Below are positions 32,345-50,319 of a stretch of DNA of 64,000 nucleotides, one piece after another. The stretch's first letter is position 1. Each line of letters begins with the position of its first letter. The DNA is from Kuschelorhynchus macadamiae. Its lineage: Eukaryota > Arthropoda > Insecta > Coleoptera > Curculionidae. The stretch lies in assembly GCA_030620095.1 (NCBI GenBank), contig JAUTXW010000356.1:1678501-1742500 (forward strand), written 5' to 3'. The position numbers and the translations under genes were made by a program. A model generated the notes under the pieces. It did not search any database, was not told the DNA's origin, and worked only from the letters and a program-made list of their open reading frames with translations.

Positions 32345-33047
32345 AGGTTTTTCTCTGCATCAAATAAATTTAGTTTTAGGTCGAAATAGTTAATTAATGA
32401 TTCAGTTAGTGAACGATGCGAAGCACTGATGGACTAGTTTGGATGCGAAAAATAACAACTTCTAGCATTAAGCGTACCTTTGTAAATTGATCTAAAAATA
32501 AAACGAACCTAAAAAAAATTAAAAAATTTATCATTTAGTAGCCAACATATGTTATATAAAATTACACATTCTGTATTTATTAACTACTATATATTATTTT
32601 CCCTTTTTTTTACTTATACCTAATCACTACTCTACATAATATATAAATTTTAACTGATATACATAAAAGCAAGTATATCAATCTATTCAAAAAATTATAT
32701 AGAACACAAGGAAACAAAATATATATTCTAAGTACTAGGATTGTTTTTGCATATTGTTGATAAATTTAAAATTTGAACAAAATTTATTTTTTTGTCTACA
32801 CTGATTACTTCGTGATGGTTTGACCAAATGGGAAGAATTTTCATAACAATGAATTGTGAATTTCTTTTGCTGTTCGTGGTTTTTTTATGCATATGCTACT
32901 ATGTATAGGGTCTCTCCTTATAATTCGCCACTCCCAATATTGATTTAATTGAAGAAAAATTTGATTCAATATAAAAGTGATAGGGTTTAGTACGTAGTTT
33001 TTAATTAATTATCACTTACATATACAGGATATCTTAAAAATGTGTAG

Positions 33048-33055
<8 letters not shown>
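32345..33055. other. No gene seen
   Basis: Very A+T-rich; no recognised motif. Confidence 0.5.
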
Positions 33056-33056
<1 letters not shown>

Positions 33057-33120
<64 letters not shown>

Positions 33121-33122
33121 TA
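33057..33122. repeat. (AT)n microsatellite followed by oligo-T
   Basis: About 47 bp of alternating TA running into an 18-T tract. Confidence 0.95.
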
Positions 33123-33179
33123 ATGGAACACAATGTATTATTCTGCCCATCAAATGGGTCACATAGCTATAAATTTACG

Positions 33180-33410
33180 GTATTTGTTAGCTTTATCTTT
33201 AAAAAATCCCTAGAAATTTGACAAAAACCTTGTCATAAAAGGTAAGAGACAGAGAATGTTTTACTACATAGTGAAGTCAATAGAGAGACATTACTTCTTA
33301 CGGTAGCGATTGTGTCTTTATCAAATTTTTCGGGTGTTTTTAAAGATACAAAGACCAATATACTTATAATAAGCAGGAAGAGGTTCATTTTATTGGCATG
33401 TAATTAATAT
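33180..33410. repeat. Family B palindromic MITE, copy 3
   Basis: TTAGCTTTATCTTTAAAAAA... CTAGAAATTTGACAAAAACC is mirrored by TTATCAAATTTTTCGGGTGT and TTTTAAAGATACAAAGACC around a centre with TTTTACTACATAGTGAAGTC. Confidence 0.65.
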
Positions 33411-33414
33411 ACAG

Positions 33415-34440
33415 CATGTTCCATTAAAATTTTTATGTTGGGGTTCCTAAACGTTTTTCTAAAACAATTTTCTATTAACTATATAATAAATCCTGCAACT
33501 TATACAATTAAAATTCTTTCTATCTCTTAAAATTAAGCTAATATTAGGGGATGCGAATTAAGAGCAAAGACATAGTACATCGATTTCTCCGGGAGATTTG
33601 GCCAAATTGCATGATTTTTTCAAGAAATATTTATGCTGAGGCCATCAGATTTTAAAAATATAAAAATTGGATAATAGCGTCGTCATTTTGATTTTTTTCC
33701 TGCGAAAAAGGTTCCGCAATAACTTTGAAATGCTTTAATATAAATTAAAATATTGAAATTGTATGAAAAAGTAAACAGGTGCATCCTCCGACCCAGGGGG
33801 GGGGGGCAAGTTTTTTGGTGGGTAATAATAAATCTTATAAAAACATATTTGTCGTGTCAGTAAATGGAAAGGAGGGATGATCCAAAATATCGTATTTCAT
33901 ATGGTTTACGGAGTTTTTAGGAGCACCAAGTTGAATTCTAGTTCTACTAATCATTTTAATTTTTAAAAATTTGTATCACTGATTTTCCATGTAGATGGCG
34001 CTCATTTTTTAATCATACTATCGTTGTTTGACTATTCTTATAAATAATAGTGAAAGTATTGAAACCGTAATTATATTCCTGAAAGACTGTAATTTACTTG
34101 AAAGATATCTAAGAGCTTAGGATCACAAACTGTAACATACTCTATACCTGCGCTAATGACCCTATACGGTTGATGCGCTTCTTGGAAACAAAAATAAAAT
34201 ATTCTTTTTTATTTTCTTTTTAAGTGGTTTTCTGGTTCAATGGATCTTATTTAACAATTTTTTCTTAACTGGTGGTGAAACTAAGGTTCTGTAAATCAAG
34301 CAGTTTTGTTTATTTTTTTAATAAATTGATACATTGTGTGATGGTATCTTCAGTAAAAATAGGATTACTATTTTTACTATATTATTTTTATTATACTTTA
34401 CAACACACTATCTATGTTATGTTCATCAAATAAATATCTT
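33415..34440. other. No gene seen
   Basis: A+T-rich DNA with a 9-G run (GGGGGGGGG) at about 33798. No recognised gene. Confidence 0.5.
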
Positions 34441-34444
34441 CCTG

Positions 34445-34600
34445 CTGTTTATAAATATGCCAGGTTTAATACCTTTATCTTTAAAGACACCCGAGAAATT
34501 TGAGAAGAACCCTGCCATAAGAAGCAATGTACTCCCATTGACTTGACTATGTATAACATTCTCTGACGTCTTTAAAGATTATGGTATTACACTTGGCCAA
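34445..34600. repeat. Family B palindromic MITE, copy 4
   Basis: Contains ACCTTTATCTTTAAAGACAC and CCGAGAAATTTGAGAAGAAC, a centre with GACTTGACTATGTATAACAT, and GACGTCTTTAAAGATTATGG. It is followed within 100 bp by the AAACACCCTGTATATC tag. Confidence 0.6.
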
Positions 34601-35089
34601 TTTGTAATTAGCGACATGCGACCCATTTGATGAACATATAATAACAGAATGTTCAATTTTAGAAACCAAAATTGATGCTGATTTCATAAAAATTAAACAC
34701 CCTGTATATCTGTCATTACACTAAAAAAATTTACAATTCCAAGAGAGAAACTCTTGTATTTAAGTTTTTTGTATATGTATATAAAAAATAGGAATGGTAA
34801 AGGTTGTTGCCTTTATAACAGAACACCCAGTACAATAAACATATATTTAAAATGTTTTTATTAAATTAAAATAAAAAAAAAGTTTTCTTTTTTGAATAGA
34901 TTATATGCCGGGCGCCACTTGTACCTTCCATAGGTATTTAGTTTCGAGATCCTGCGTTAGTTCTATACCCTATATCTGCTTTTAAATATAGAAGCCATCT
35001 ACCAACGGCATTTCCTTGTTTTAATTAATAATAATTTAATAATTATAAATGATGCACTTGCAATGAAAACGGAAATTTTTTTAGTTTCT

Positions 35090-35222
35090 GCGAAACAACT
35101 AACTTTCGGAAAGCGCATACGCATACGTTCGTTAAAGCGAATATTGAACCAAACGAACGCACGTTTACACCGTATGCCTGCGGTGAGTTTCGTGCGGTTC
35201 TGCATTAAATGAGTACGCACCT
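35090..35222 (-). repeat. GC-rich short repeat sharing motifs with the 32-kb tandem block
   Basis: The minus strand reads GTGCGTACTCATTTAATGCA, CAAACGTGCG-type sequence (GTAAACGTGCGTTCGTTTGG) and AACGAACGTATGCGTATGCG. GAACGTATGCGT is shared with 31989-32220. Probably a MITE; its ends are not defined. Confidence 0.45.
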
Positions 35223-35224
35223 TA

Positions 35225-36335
35225 AGATGCGCTTTTTAAGTATTTGTTCTGGTAATATTACAGAACGGCAGTACTGCTTTAACCAGTTATGCAGAGAGTA
35301 GTGGAAACGTGTGTAAAAAGATAAAATTTCACCCGCGACTTGGATTTTCGTGTAACAATAAATTTTTAAAAAAACATTTATTTATTTATATAACAGGTCA
35401 CTACCGTTGTATGTATTTTCAGCAGCAGATGTTTAGAGAGTTCTTTTTCATCATATCCAAAATGGAAATCAAAACATAAAGAAATAGGATAGATGCGAGG
35501 ATAGATGTTTGATAATTGACAAAAAAATTAGTCGCTACACTTAGAAGTGTGAGCACTGTATTTCTAAACGGCTTTGGTATTGTCAAACTCATTATAATAA
35601 TATAATATTTGGTAATGGAACAAAAACAGTAGTAACATTTTCAGCCTATCTTTCTTAAATTATTACTAAATGAAAAGGTTTAATTTAAAAAACTCCGTCT
35701 TTGACTGCAAAGCACTACAATAAAAATATGACCTAAATCGTTTCATGTAAAGAGTGCATAACCGATAATCTTGCAGTAGGAAGTTGCCTGCTACACCAGT
35801 TTGTGTAATACATTTCTATGCACTGAATCAGCTGGTAATAACAGATTGAAGCAATAGACTGAAGAAATTTAACTTTATTAAATGGCAGCTATAATAAAAA
35901 TAATTTTCTTAAACCTACCAGACTAAAAATTCTACAAATTATATGTTCCGTTCACGTAAATTAAATAATGCATTAGCAATTCTGTTAACATTACTTAACA
36001 CTGCATGTTCATTTAGGTACGTGCAGGTTCAATGTTTATGACTTTTCGAGATTGCTGTTTAAAACTATAAGTGACCAGCAGCAGGAAATTATATTTTGGA
36101 TTTCTGAAACAAATTCGTTTTATATAATAATCTTAATTTTAGGCTAATATAACTCATATATAATTTTCTACATTTATCTGCTTAGTGGTTGGTTTATTTT
36201 CAGGATACTTCATTTTGCAAATTGTTATCAATATATACGTTATTTCAGTTACCCTGTTTCAGCGGAATATTTCTGTCAAATAGCGCATACAGATGTCAAG
36301 TCACCCAGGTGCCATTATTACTATTAAAATATGTG
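35225..36335. other. No gene seen
   Basis: A+T-rich DNA without recognised genes. Confidence 0.5.
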
Positions 36336-36340
36336 ATTTT

Positions 36341-37008
36341 TACTTCCGTCGTAAAAGGGGAGTATTGTAATTGTGAAAAAATCACCCTCTGAGATTTTTC
36401 CAGATCTTTATGTTTCACGGTCCCTAGATGCCGAAAAATATGTTTTTCTCAATTCCGTCGGTGTGTCTGTTCGAGGCATAACTAAAACACTAGTTACCCG
36501 ATTAACGGGTCGTATACCAATATGGCGAAACAAAATGGCAGCTTAGTAAATTGTTAAAAAAAATATTATTAAAAAAACTACGTACATAATTTAACACAAA
36601 TTTTGCACAAAAATCAAGTATTATGTTAAAATCAACTAGTAAAATTTTGGTACGAATCCAAGATAATTGAACAAAATGGCGGCTTAATGTTAATCTAAAA
36701 TGTTTATAAATGCGAAAAAATCATCCTTTCAGGTTTTATATACCTTCACGTTTTAGCGTCCCTAGGTGCCAAAAAATATCTCTTATCAATTCCGTCGGTC
36801 CGTTTGTCTGTCTGTCTGTTTGCCATTTCGCGGCATTGCCCGAAAACTACTTAAAAGATTGACTTCAAATTTTATTCAAAATTTAAGAGTCATGTGGAGA
36901 TGTCCTAGATATATTTTAGTAAAAATTTATTATGACAGAACAGGATAGTAGCCTAGTGAAATGTTAAAAAAAGTATTACTAAAAAAGAGTATTATGTTGG
37001 GGATCGAC
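36341..37008 (+). repeat. Family A repeat, left half, upstream of the hAT insertion
   Basis: Starts with ACTTCCGTCGTAAAAGGGGAGT (the hairpin variant), GTGAAAAAATCACC, GGTCCCTAGATGCCGAAAAA, and an AACAAAATGGCGGC module. The 5' section is present twice (second at about 36720). It is cut off within a module at 37008, where the hAT terminal sequence begins. Confidence 0.8.
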
Positions 37009-39653
37009 CAGGGGCGTGCGGTGAAATTTCAAGAAAGGGAAGCAATTTTTAGAAACTTACCTATTTGTAATGTAATTCGATTCTTCGATCATTTTTTGCA
37101 AATTCGTCAATGACGTCATCATAAAATCGTCGATGCTCCGACATATTTTGGAGAAGTTTATTTTCAATGGACAACTGCGATTTATGCGAAAGTCTCTCGT
37201 GCCCCGTTGAACTTCTCACAAAATTTTTTATACGTTTAAGTGTTGTAAAATTGCGTTCTACTGATCAACTTGTGGCAGGTATTGTCAATACTAATTCACA
37301 CAATTTCGACACTTCGGTGAAGGCATCTTCCAGCTCCTTGTCTTTTAAAAATTGCATTAGTTCCTTAGCGTTATTTTTTGCGCTAATGTCATCAGTTTCA
37401 TAAATTACTTTTAGTTCAGATCGCAGTAACACTCGGTCGAAGACCTGGCCATAATGAAGAAGAAAAGATTTAAACGCATCTTTTGGAAAAGTTTTTCCTT
37501 TAAATGCATCAAAATTGCAGAGCTCGAGGAATTTAAAATCATTTAAACCGTTAAATCTATAGTTTATTTGTTGCTGAATATGATCGATTATTTCATAAAA
37601 GAGGCGCCTGTGTGATGTTTGAACATCTCCGACCTTGTCTGTTCGAAGACGCTTGGCTCTACATTTAACGTCATCGTTTTCTCCCATAATAGGTCAAAGT
37701 CATCTCTTTTTTGGCTTAACATGGACTTAAAATCATCCACTTTTTTTAGGCAAAAAGCAATATCATTTGTTTTAGTTTGTAATATATTAAAAACATTGTC
37801 CGAGAATGGAAATATTTCTGGAAATATGTTGAACAAATAATTAAAATTAAAATCTCGTTTCAAACAGTCCAAAAACCCCCTCGAACTATTTATTGCTTCT
37901 GAGTCCCACGTTTCGCTATTTTCTATTGTATTTTCAAATAGTTCAATCAGTAATTCACGATTTTCGGATACTGTTAACACAAGTCTTCCATTATAGTTCC
38001 ACCTAGTAGGAGCTACTTTGGGCAATCGTTTGTGGACAATGGAGTCCAAAGCTTGTGTACGTTTTGTCGACTTGGAAAAAAAAAGCAGCCATGCCACTTA
38101 AAGTAACGAAAAATACTTTACACTCTTTAATGTGATTGATGGACTGGGACAAAACTAAATTTAATTTATGAGCAAAACAATGGAAAAACACAGCACTTGG
38201 GAAAGTTTCTTGAACTTTACCTTGCGGACCCCCTAATTATCCTGCTATCACTGAAGCTCCATCATAGCTTTGAGCAACTAATTTTTTCTCTCCGGTAATT
38301 TCTTTAGTAACGTTATAAACTACGGTATACAATGCATCTGCTGTACGATTTTCGAACACATTCTTAAAACCTAAAAATCGCTCTTGAATACTTCCGTCTG
38401 TTTTAACGTAGCGTATTACTATAGATAATTGGCTAAAATTAGTGATATCAGTTGTTTCGTCCAGAACAATAGCAATGAACGGCGCCTCGCCAATCTCCTG
38501 CTTAATTCTTTTCAGAATAATGGTTGCAACAGCGGAAATTAAATGATTCTGTATTCGATTCGACGTTCCGCGAAAAACGTTAGACTGCTCTAAATGATTT
38601 TTTAAGCAATCATCATATTTAGCCATTAAACTAAGTGAATCTTGAAAATGTCCTCTATTTGAAGAAACCCTTGTTTCGTCATGACCTCTAAATCCCAATT
38701 CGTGCTGTCCGGGAAAACAAACAACATCGATAAATCTTTTTAATATTTCTAATTTCCAACTGTTTATTAAGAGTGTGTTCAACTCTTGTTTTGCTGAAGA
38801 CTTTTTCTTTTATGACGGTCTGCAAATGAGCTTTGGACATAATGTGTCTTTTTACAGCTTTATGGAAATTGTTTAAATCGGAAAAACCAGTTTTATTCCA
38901 GAGACCTTTTTCATTTTCAAAAAGTAAACATGGCCAACAAAATAATTTACTTATATTTTCACTGCCTGTTAGCCATTTAAATTGTTCGTATTGTTTTTCA
39001 GGATAAAAATGTCTAATACAGTTTTTCATTTTTGTGGTTAAATTTTGCATAGTCGGTTTTGCCCTTCCTTTGGGAATTATTTCAAGCTTATCAGCGAAGT
39101 TTAATGTTGAAAATATCTTTATTATTAAGACACACACCACACATTCACACACACTCTTCTTACTAAATTCTCCAACATTTTTAACGTTATTACCGACAGC
39201 CGAAGTTGACAGTATTTGCATATCCACGTCCGTATTATTGTCTTCCATATCGCACCATGCACGACGCGACGTACGTATCAAACAACACACGGATAGCCGT
39301 TCAAACAAAGAACCTACTCCAACGATAGCTTCCGCCCCCACTTAAAGCACGCGACTGAAATACAAAAATTGCAAACAACCGGTGGAAAGTTCAATAACCT
39401 CTGGCTCGATTCACAGGAAATCAAGCATACAGGATTTGGCTGCAGAGAAGCTAGTGGCCCGCATAGGTTCTATTCGATTTCTATTGTGGCTCGGTCGCAT
39501 TTATTATGGGCTTGATAATTAAGATAATATTTTAGCATTTTTAATATAAACTAAATTAATGGTTTACTATTTCAAAAATTAAATTTTAGAAGATGTTTTG
39601 TAATTTTTTTTGGGAAAGCACTGTTTTTCTTGCTTCCATGGACTGCACGCCGG
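37009..39653 (-). mobile_element. hAT-type DNA transposon with a broken transposase
   Basis: The left end is CAGGGGCGTGCGGTGAAATT. The right end read in reverse complement is CCGGCGTGCAGTCCATGGAA. They share GGCGTGC and a later GAAGCAA, which fits diverged short terminal inverted repeats starting CAG. Family A sequence lies on both sides, so the insertion site is clear, but I see no 8-bp target duplication (GGATCGAC against GAACAAAA). The right terminus is probably mutated or a deletion occurred. Confidence 0.7.
37061..39341 (-). pseudogene. hAT / ZMYM1-like transposase, disrupted
   Basis: Read from 39341 downward; a plausible ATG is at 39252 (MEDNNTDVDMQ). A TTF-type zinc finger region follows: IRHFYPEKQYEQFKWLTG, KLFCWPCLLFEN, NNFHKAVKRHIMSKAHLQ. 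Next come GHDETRVSSNRGHFQDSL and the catalytic core with FIAIVLDETTDITNFSQL (first Asp) and VAQSYDGASVIAG (second Asp). An in-frame TAA at about 38237 interrupts, then FFHCFAHKLNLVLSQSI, a frameshift at the A-run near 38075, APTRWNYNGR, a shift near 37660, and the hATC dimerisation domain (LCELVLTIPATS, a TGA, VERNFTTLKRIKNFVRS, LSIENKL) ending at 37061. Two stops and at least three shifts disrupt it. Confidence 0.85.
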
Positions 39654-40715
39654 CGGAACAAAATTACGGCTTAATAAAATATTTAAAAATTCAACCTGAA
39701 AAAACTACTTAATAGATTGATTTCAAACTGCGTGGCATAACTAATTGTGGTATAGGGATGACTAGTAAAATTGTGGTATAATTCAAGATGGAGGAACAAA
39801 ATGCCGTCCAAATAAAATTTTTGTAATTGTGAAAAAATCACCCTCTCAGGTTTTACATACCTTCACGTTTTAGCGTCCCTAGATGCGAAAAAATATGTAT
39901 TATCAATTCCGTCGGTTCGTCTGTCATTTCGCGGCATAGATTAAATACTATTTACCAGATTGGCTTTAAGTCAAAAATTAAGGGTTATCTGGGGATGACC
40001 TGGTAGTATTTTGGTAAAAATCTAATATACCGGATCAAAATGGGTGACTAATAAACGTTAAAAAAAATATTACTAAAAAAATTATTATTTTAATTTACCT
40101 CAAATGTTGCACAATTAAGTCTTATATAAGTATGAACTGGTAATATGTTGGTGTGAATCCAAGAGTGTAAAACAAAATAGCGGCCTAATAAAAATTTTTA
40201 AAAAATCAGCCTGAAAATACCACTCAAATTAATTTCAAATTTTGCAAGCATTAAGTGGGATATAGAGATAAATTGGTAAATTTATGGTACGAATTTAAGA
40301 TGGAAAAACAAAATGGCGGCCAATTAAATTTTTTTAAAAAATCAGCGTAAAAAATCTTGTTCAACTGACTTTAAATTTTGCAGAAAAATTAAATGTGATA
40401 ATAGGATAAACTGGTACGAATTCAATATGACGTAACAAAATGGTGATGAAGGTCAACGTAAAAACTACTTATTGAAATAATTTTAAATTATGTCTAAAAA
40501 TTAAGTGTGGCATAGGTAGAAACTGGTAATATACTAGTAGGAAAATGACGGAACAAAATGGCGCCCAATAAAAATGTTTGAAAAGACAGTACATATGCCT
40601 TACTAAATGACTATGTACTGAACTAAATTGCGTAACACTTCACTATATCACCTAATAAAAAGAAAGAATCATAACGAGGGGAGTTCCTGGTAAAGGAATT
40701 TTACCGATTTTTAGA
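39654..40715 (+). repeat. Family A repeat, right half, with the complete 3' end
   Basis: It resumes with GGAACAAAATTACGGCTTAA and continues through modules to the best-preserved 3' terminus: AAAAGACAGTACATATGCC, CTGAACTAAATTGCGTAACA, then GGGGAGTTCCTGGTAAAGGA and TTTTACCGATTTTT. The terminus forms the hairpin GGTAAA-GGAATT-TTTACC. A third 5'-like section appears at about 39830. Confidence 0.8.
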
Positions 40716-40744
40716 TATAAGCATTATAATTATATAAAATTAAA

Positions 40745-42430
40745 GATACAGGAAGAATTTAAAGACAATTATTTCTTTGTCGCTTTTGAGGTCTTATTTT
40801 AAATAGGACAACTTATATATTATTACAGATTATGATAGTGCACTTAAAGACGAGTTAAAAGATATATACCAGTATGGATCTATAGTGCAACGTTTTTTTT
40901 AAATGTGATTCTCTGTATATTATATTAAATTTGAATAGAGCTTTGAGCAAAGTTATCAGCGATATATAACAATATGGTCCCATGACTCGTTGTCTCAGAT
41001 TTATTAACGATCTTCACCATGTAACTTATTTTCTCATTACAAAGCTTTCAAATTGTGTAATTAAAAAAATATATTAATGCACTAATAGTTATTTCAGATA
41101 AGGCTTTATTTACCCTTGATCATTATCTTGTTAAAAGTTTTATTAACTAAAATCAGGAAATAATGAAAACTTTAAATTTTTGTATGGTTTGTAACTAGTT
41201 ACATGTTAAAATACTTTAAACTTGTCTTTTGCGGTCGTACGTTAAGTCAGATATTTCGCCTTAACATTGTCCTTAGAGCTAACCATTTTAAAAATGTTTT
41301 ATATTAATTCTTTTTATTGATATTGCTTTAATCTGCAGTGTAATTATAATATAAAAAAAAACCTAAATTAACTAAAATTTTTAAACTAAGCCACAAGAGA
41401 ATAAACAACCTACTGTTCTGATCAATACATGCATGGAAATCTCCAACAATGTTGCAGTATTTAATATGTTAAATGTTCCTTAGCACTCTAGGGACTCTGA
41501 TCTTATCACCTTTTTTTTAATTGGGAACTTTAAAATATAAGTTGTATAAAAATAGATGTCAAGATCTTGAGCAACTTAAGTAACAAATAAATGAAGAAAT
41601 TCAATTACTCATGTTTATAGCAAAACCGATAAAAAACTTGTGGAAAATTACACTCATGTACTGCTCAGAACGGGGAACACTTAATTTAAAGGTTTTTTAA
41701 TTAATTTAGTTTTTTATATATTATAGCATAATTATAACATTTAATCTAAAAACTTTTTAAGATGGTTTCCTATGAGGCTAATGTTAGGCCGAAATATCTG
41801 AATTATTGTAAAACCACAAAATAATAGTTTAAAGTTTTTAAACATTCAACTAGTTACAAATCATACAAAAAAATCAAAATTTTCATAGTTTACTAATTCT
41901 AGTTAATAACATGTTTATTAATAAATAAAGTACTATTTGTAATAAATATTAGTGCCTAAATATGTATTGCTTTAAATTACAAAAATTGAAAGCTTTGTAT
42001 GAAAAAATAAGTTACATTATGAAGATGATCGTCAATAAGTCTGAAATGGTAGACCCATTATATTATATATAGTTGAAATCGTTGTTCAATACTCTTTTTA
42101 AATTTAATATAATAAGAAAGGGGTTGCATTTAAAAAATATATAAAAATTACGATACGCGAGATATGGCAATGTTGTAACTTTTTTTGAAGTTTTAAAACT
42201 TAAGTATAAGACTGTAAATAGAATGCACTTGTAACTTTTTTTTGGGGTCTAGTAAAAAAACGTTGCATTACTACTACTAGCCTTTAAATGTCCTCTTTAA
42301 AATAAGAAAGTTTATATCAGCCCAGAAAGGACGCAACATCCTAAATAAATATAAACAAAATAAAATTAAACTTCAAAAGAAACAAAGACATATTTGTGTT
42401 TTAAATTTTTTTTCTATCTCTTATGTGTCT
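40745..42430. repeat. Giant degenerate palindrome (~1.7 kb inverted repeat)
   Basis: The left arm runs inward from 40745 and the right arm is its diverged reverse complement ending near 42430. Matching pairs include: AGGTCTTATTTTAAATAGGA against GTCCTCTTTAAAATAAGA (42290); ATGTAACTTATTTTCTCATT against AAAAAATAAGTTACATTATG (42004); ACAAAGCTTTCAA against TTGAAAGCTTTGT; TGTATGGTTTGTAACTAGTT against AACTAGTTACAAATCATACA (41850); GTCAGATATTTCGCCTTAAC against GTTAGGCCGAAATATCTGA (41785); and TTCTGATCAATACATG against CATGTACTGCTCAGAA (41654). The centre is near 41500-41560. The right arm has ~100 bp extra. There is no coding content. Confidence 0.75.
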
Positions 42431-42434
42431 CCAG

Positions 42435-43355
42435 ATAAGGGGATAGCACATATTATTTAGACTCCCTGTACAATGTTCTAAAAAATCACGTCATGTATTG
42501 TATTGGATAAATGAAAAACTAAATATGTTAAATTCGCAAGGTACCATACACATAGTTTTTATCTAAAACTTTGCCTATTAAAACTAACGACAGATTTTAA
42601 AAAGAATGAACTTTTTCTTAACGTTTAGGACCAGAAAGCTATTTTGATATATATTGGACTTTACATATTATACGGTGTACTAAGAAATTAGAATGCAGAC
42701 CTTTTTTTCTCGTTCCACAATGAAGTTTTTAGCGTATTGCGGTTATGGGAAATTTTCTCATTTTTTTATTAGTATTAATATCCTACTATATTCATCCAGA
42801 GGAACATTGTTCCGGAAGATAATACACGAGAAATATAACATAACACTACTTAAACAAATCTAATAAAAACTGCATGTGAAAAACATCTCATAGTATTGAC
42901 CTTATTTTGTGTCAACCAAGGCAACATCTAATTAGTGTTTAGAAGTAAAAATATGTTCTTCTATATTTTTGATCTTAAAGTATTTATGAAAAAAAATCAC
43001 AAAAACGTCTAAAGATTCAAAACAAAATCAATCAAGAAGTGGGGAAAGTCAAAACATTTATATTTCTCCGTGTAACATGCAAAAATGCAAATAAATTAAA
43101 ATGTTTTACTAATTAATTATAAATGTAATAAACAAACTTTCAAAATACGTTTACTTATTTTCGAAATACAGACATGTGATATAGAAGTATCATTCCACGG
43201 CCATATTGAAAGGAGGGGGGCTAAATTTTGAAATATATCTTTGTCATTTTGAGTAAGTAAACAAAATTGGGAATTAAATATGTAGAATTTACAAAATTTG
43301 GCTAAGGTTCTTATAATTTATTTTGCATCTCGATCCTTATACATTTTTACCACCC
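42435..43355. other. No gene seen
   Basis: A+T-rich DNA between the palindrome and the long microsatellite. Confidence 0.5.
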
Positions 43356-43356
43356 C

Positions 43357-44213
<857 letters not shown>

Positions 44214-44364
44214 GAAGCGTCGCAGTCACCAACACTTCAGTCTCTATTCGGACGCGAGAAAGAAAGCTTCGAAAATGCCAAATGTGATTTTGGCGAAACG
44301 TCAGCAAAACTGTTTTTTTCAGAACGACAGTAGTGAACGGATGTACACCCGGAATGAAAACACA

Positions 44365-44367
<3 letters not shown>
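44214..44367 (+). other. Penelope-like 3' region with hammerhead-like remnant
   Basis: Downstream of the nuclease stop, ATGCCAAATGTGATTTTGGC forms a 6-bp stem (GCCAAA / TTTGGC) directly followed by GAAACGTCAGC. The upstream CUGANGA box is degenerate (TCGAAAA). Penelope-like elements are known to carry hammerhead ribozymes in their terminal repeats, so this is probably a decayed one. Confidence 0.45.

Positions 44368-44429
<62 letters not shown>
44368..44429. repeat. (AT)n microsatellite
   Basis: About 60 bp of alternating AT at the 3' border of the Penelope-like remnant, mirroring the longer tract at its 5' border. Confidence 0.95.
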
Positions 44430-49928
<5,499 letters not shown>

Positions 49929-49929
49929 A

Positions 49930-50315
49930 TTAATTTGTAGGTTAGGTGGTGTGTTTGTTTACATTATTGTAACCTGTTTGTATGTTTTAAAGTGATATTA
50001 TTTGGTATACTCTATGAAAAGGGGTTACTTTTTTGACCGTGTACTGAAAGCAACGCTTGCGACGGTTTATTTTTTGGCGAAGATTAGTAATTGGATAACA
50101 CGGTTAAGCTACTACCGTGTGTTTCCTTCCAAGTCTTTTGAATATGGGAGTAACAGAATAGGACAAATAGAATTATAAAAGTGTTATTTTTAGGCGCGAA
50201 ATTGAACCATCCAAAAATTTACGTCAACAACGGGCAAAATCGAGGAAAAATTTTGGAAACACTGTAAGAAAAGTGTCAAAAACTCTTGGGATTGTGAAAA
50301 CTGGGCCTCACTCAG
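49930..50315. other. No gene seen
   Basis: No motif-bearing frame. A TTGCGCTCATCAGGCA phrase near 50330 (minus strand CTGATGAGCGCAA) is common near hammerhead-like motifs but lacks the GAAA box in position. Confidence 0.4.
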
Positions 50316-50319
50316 CCTT

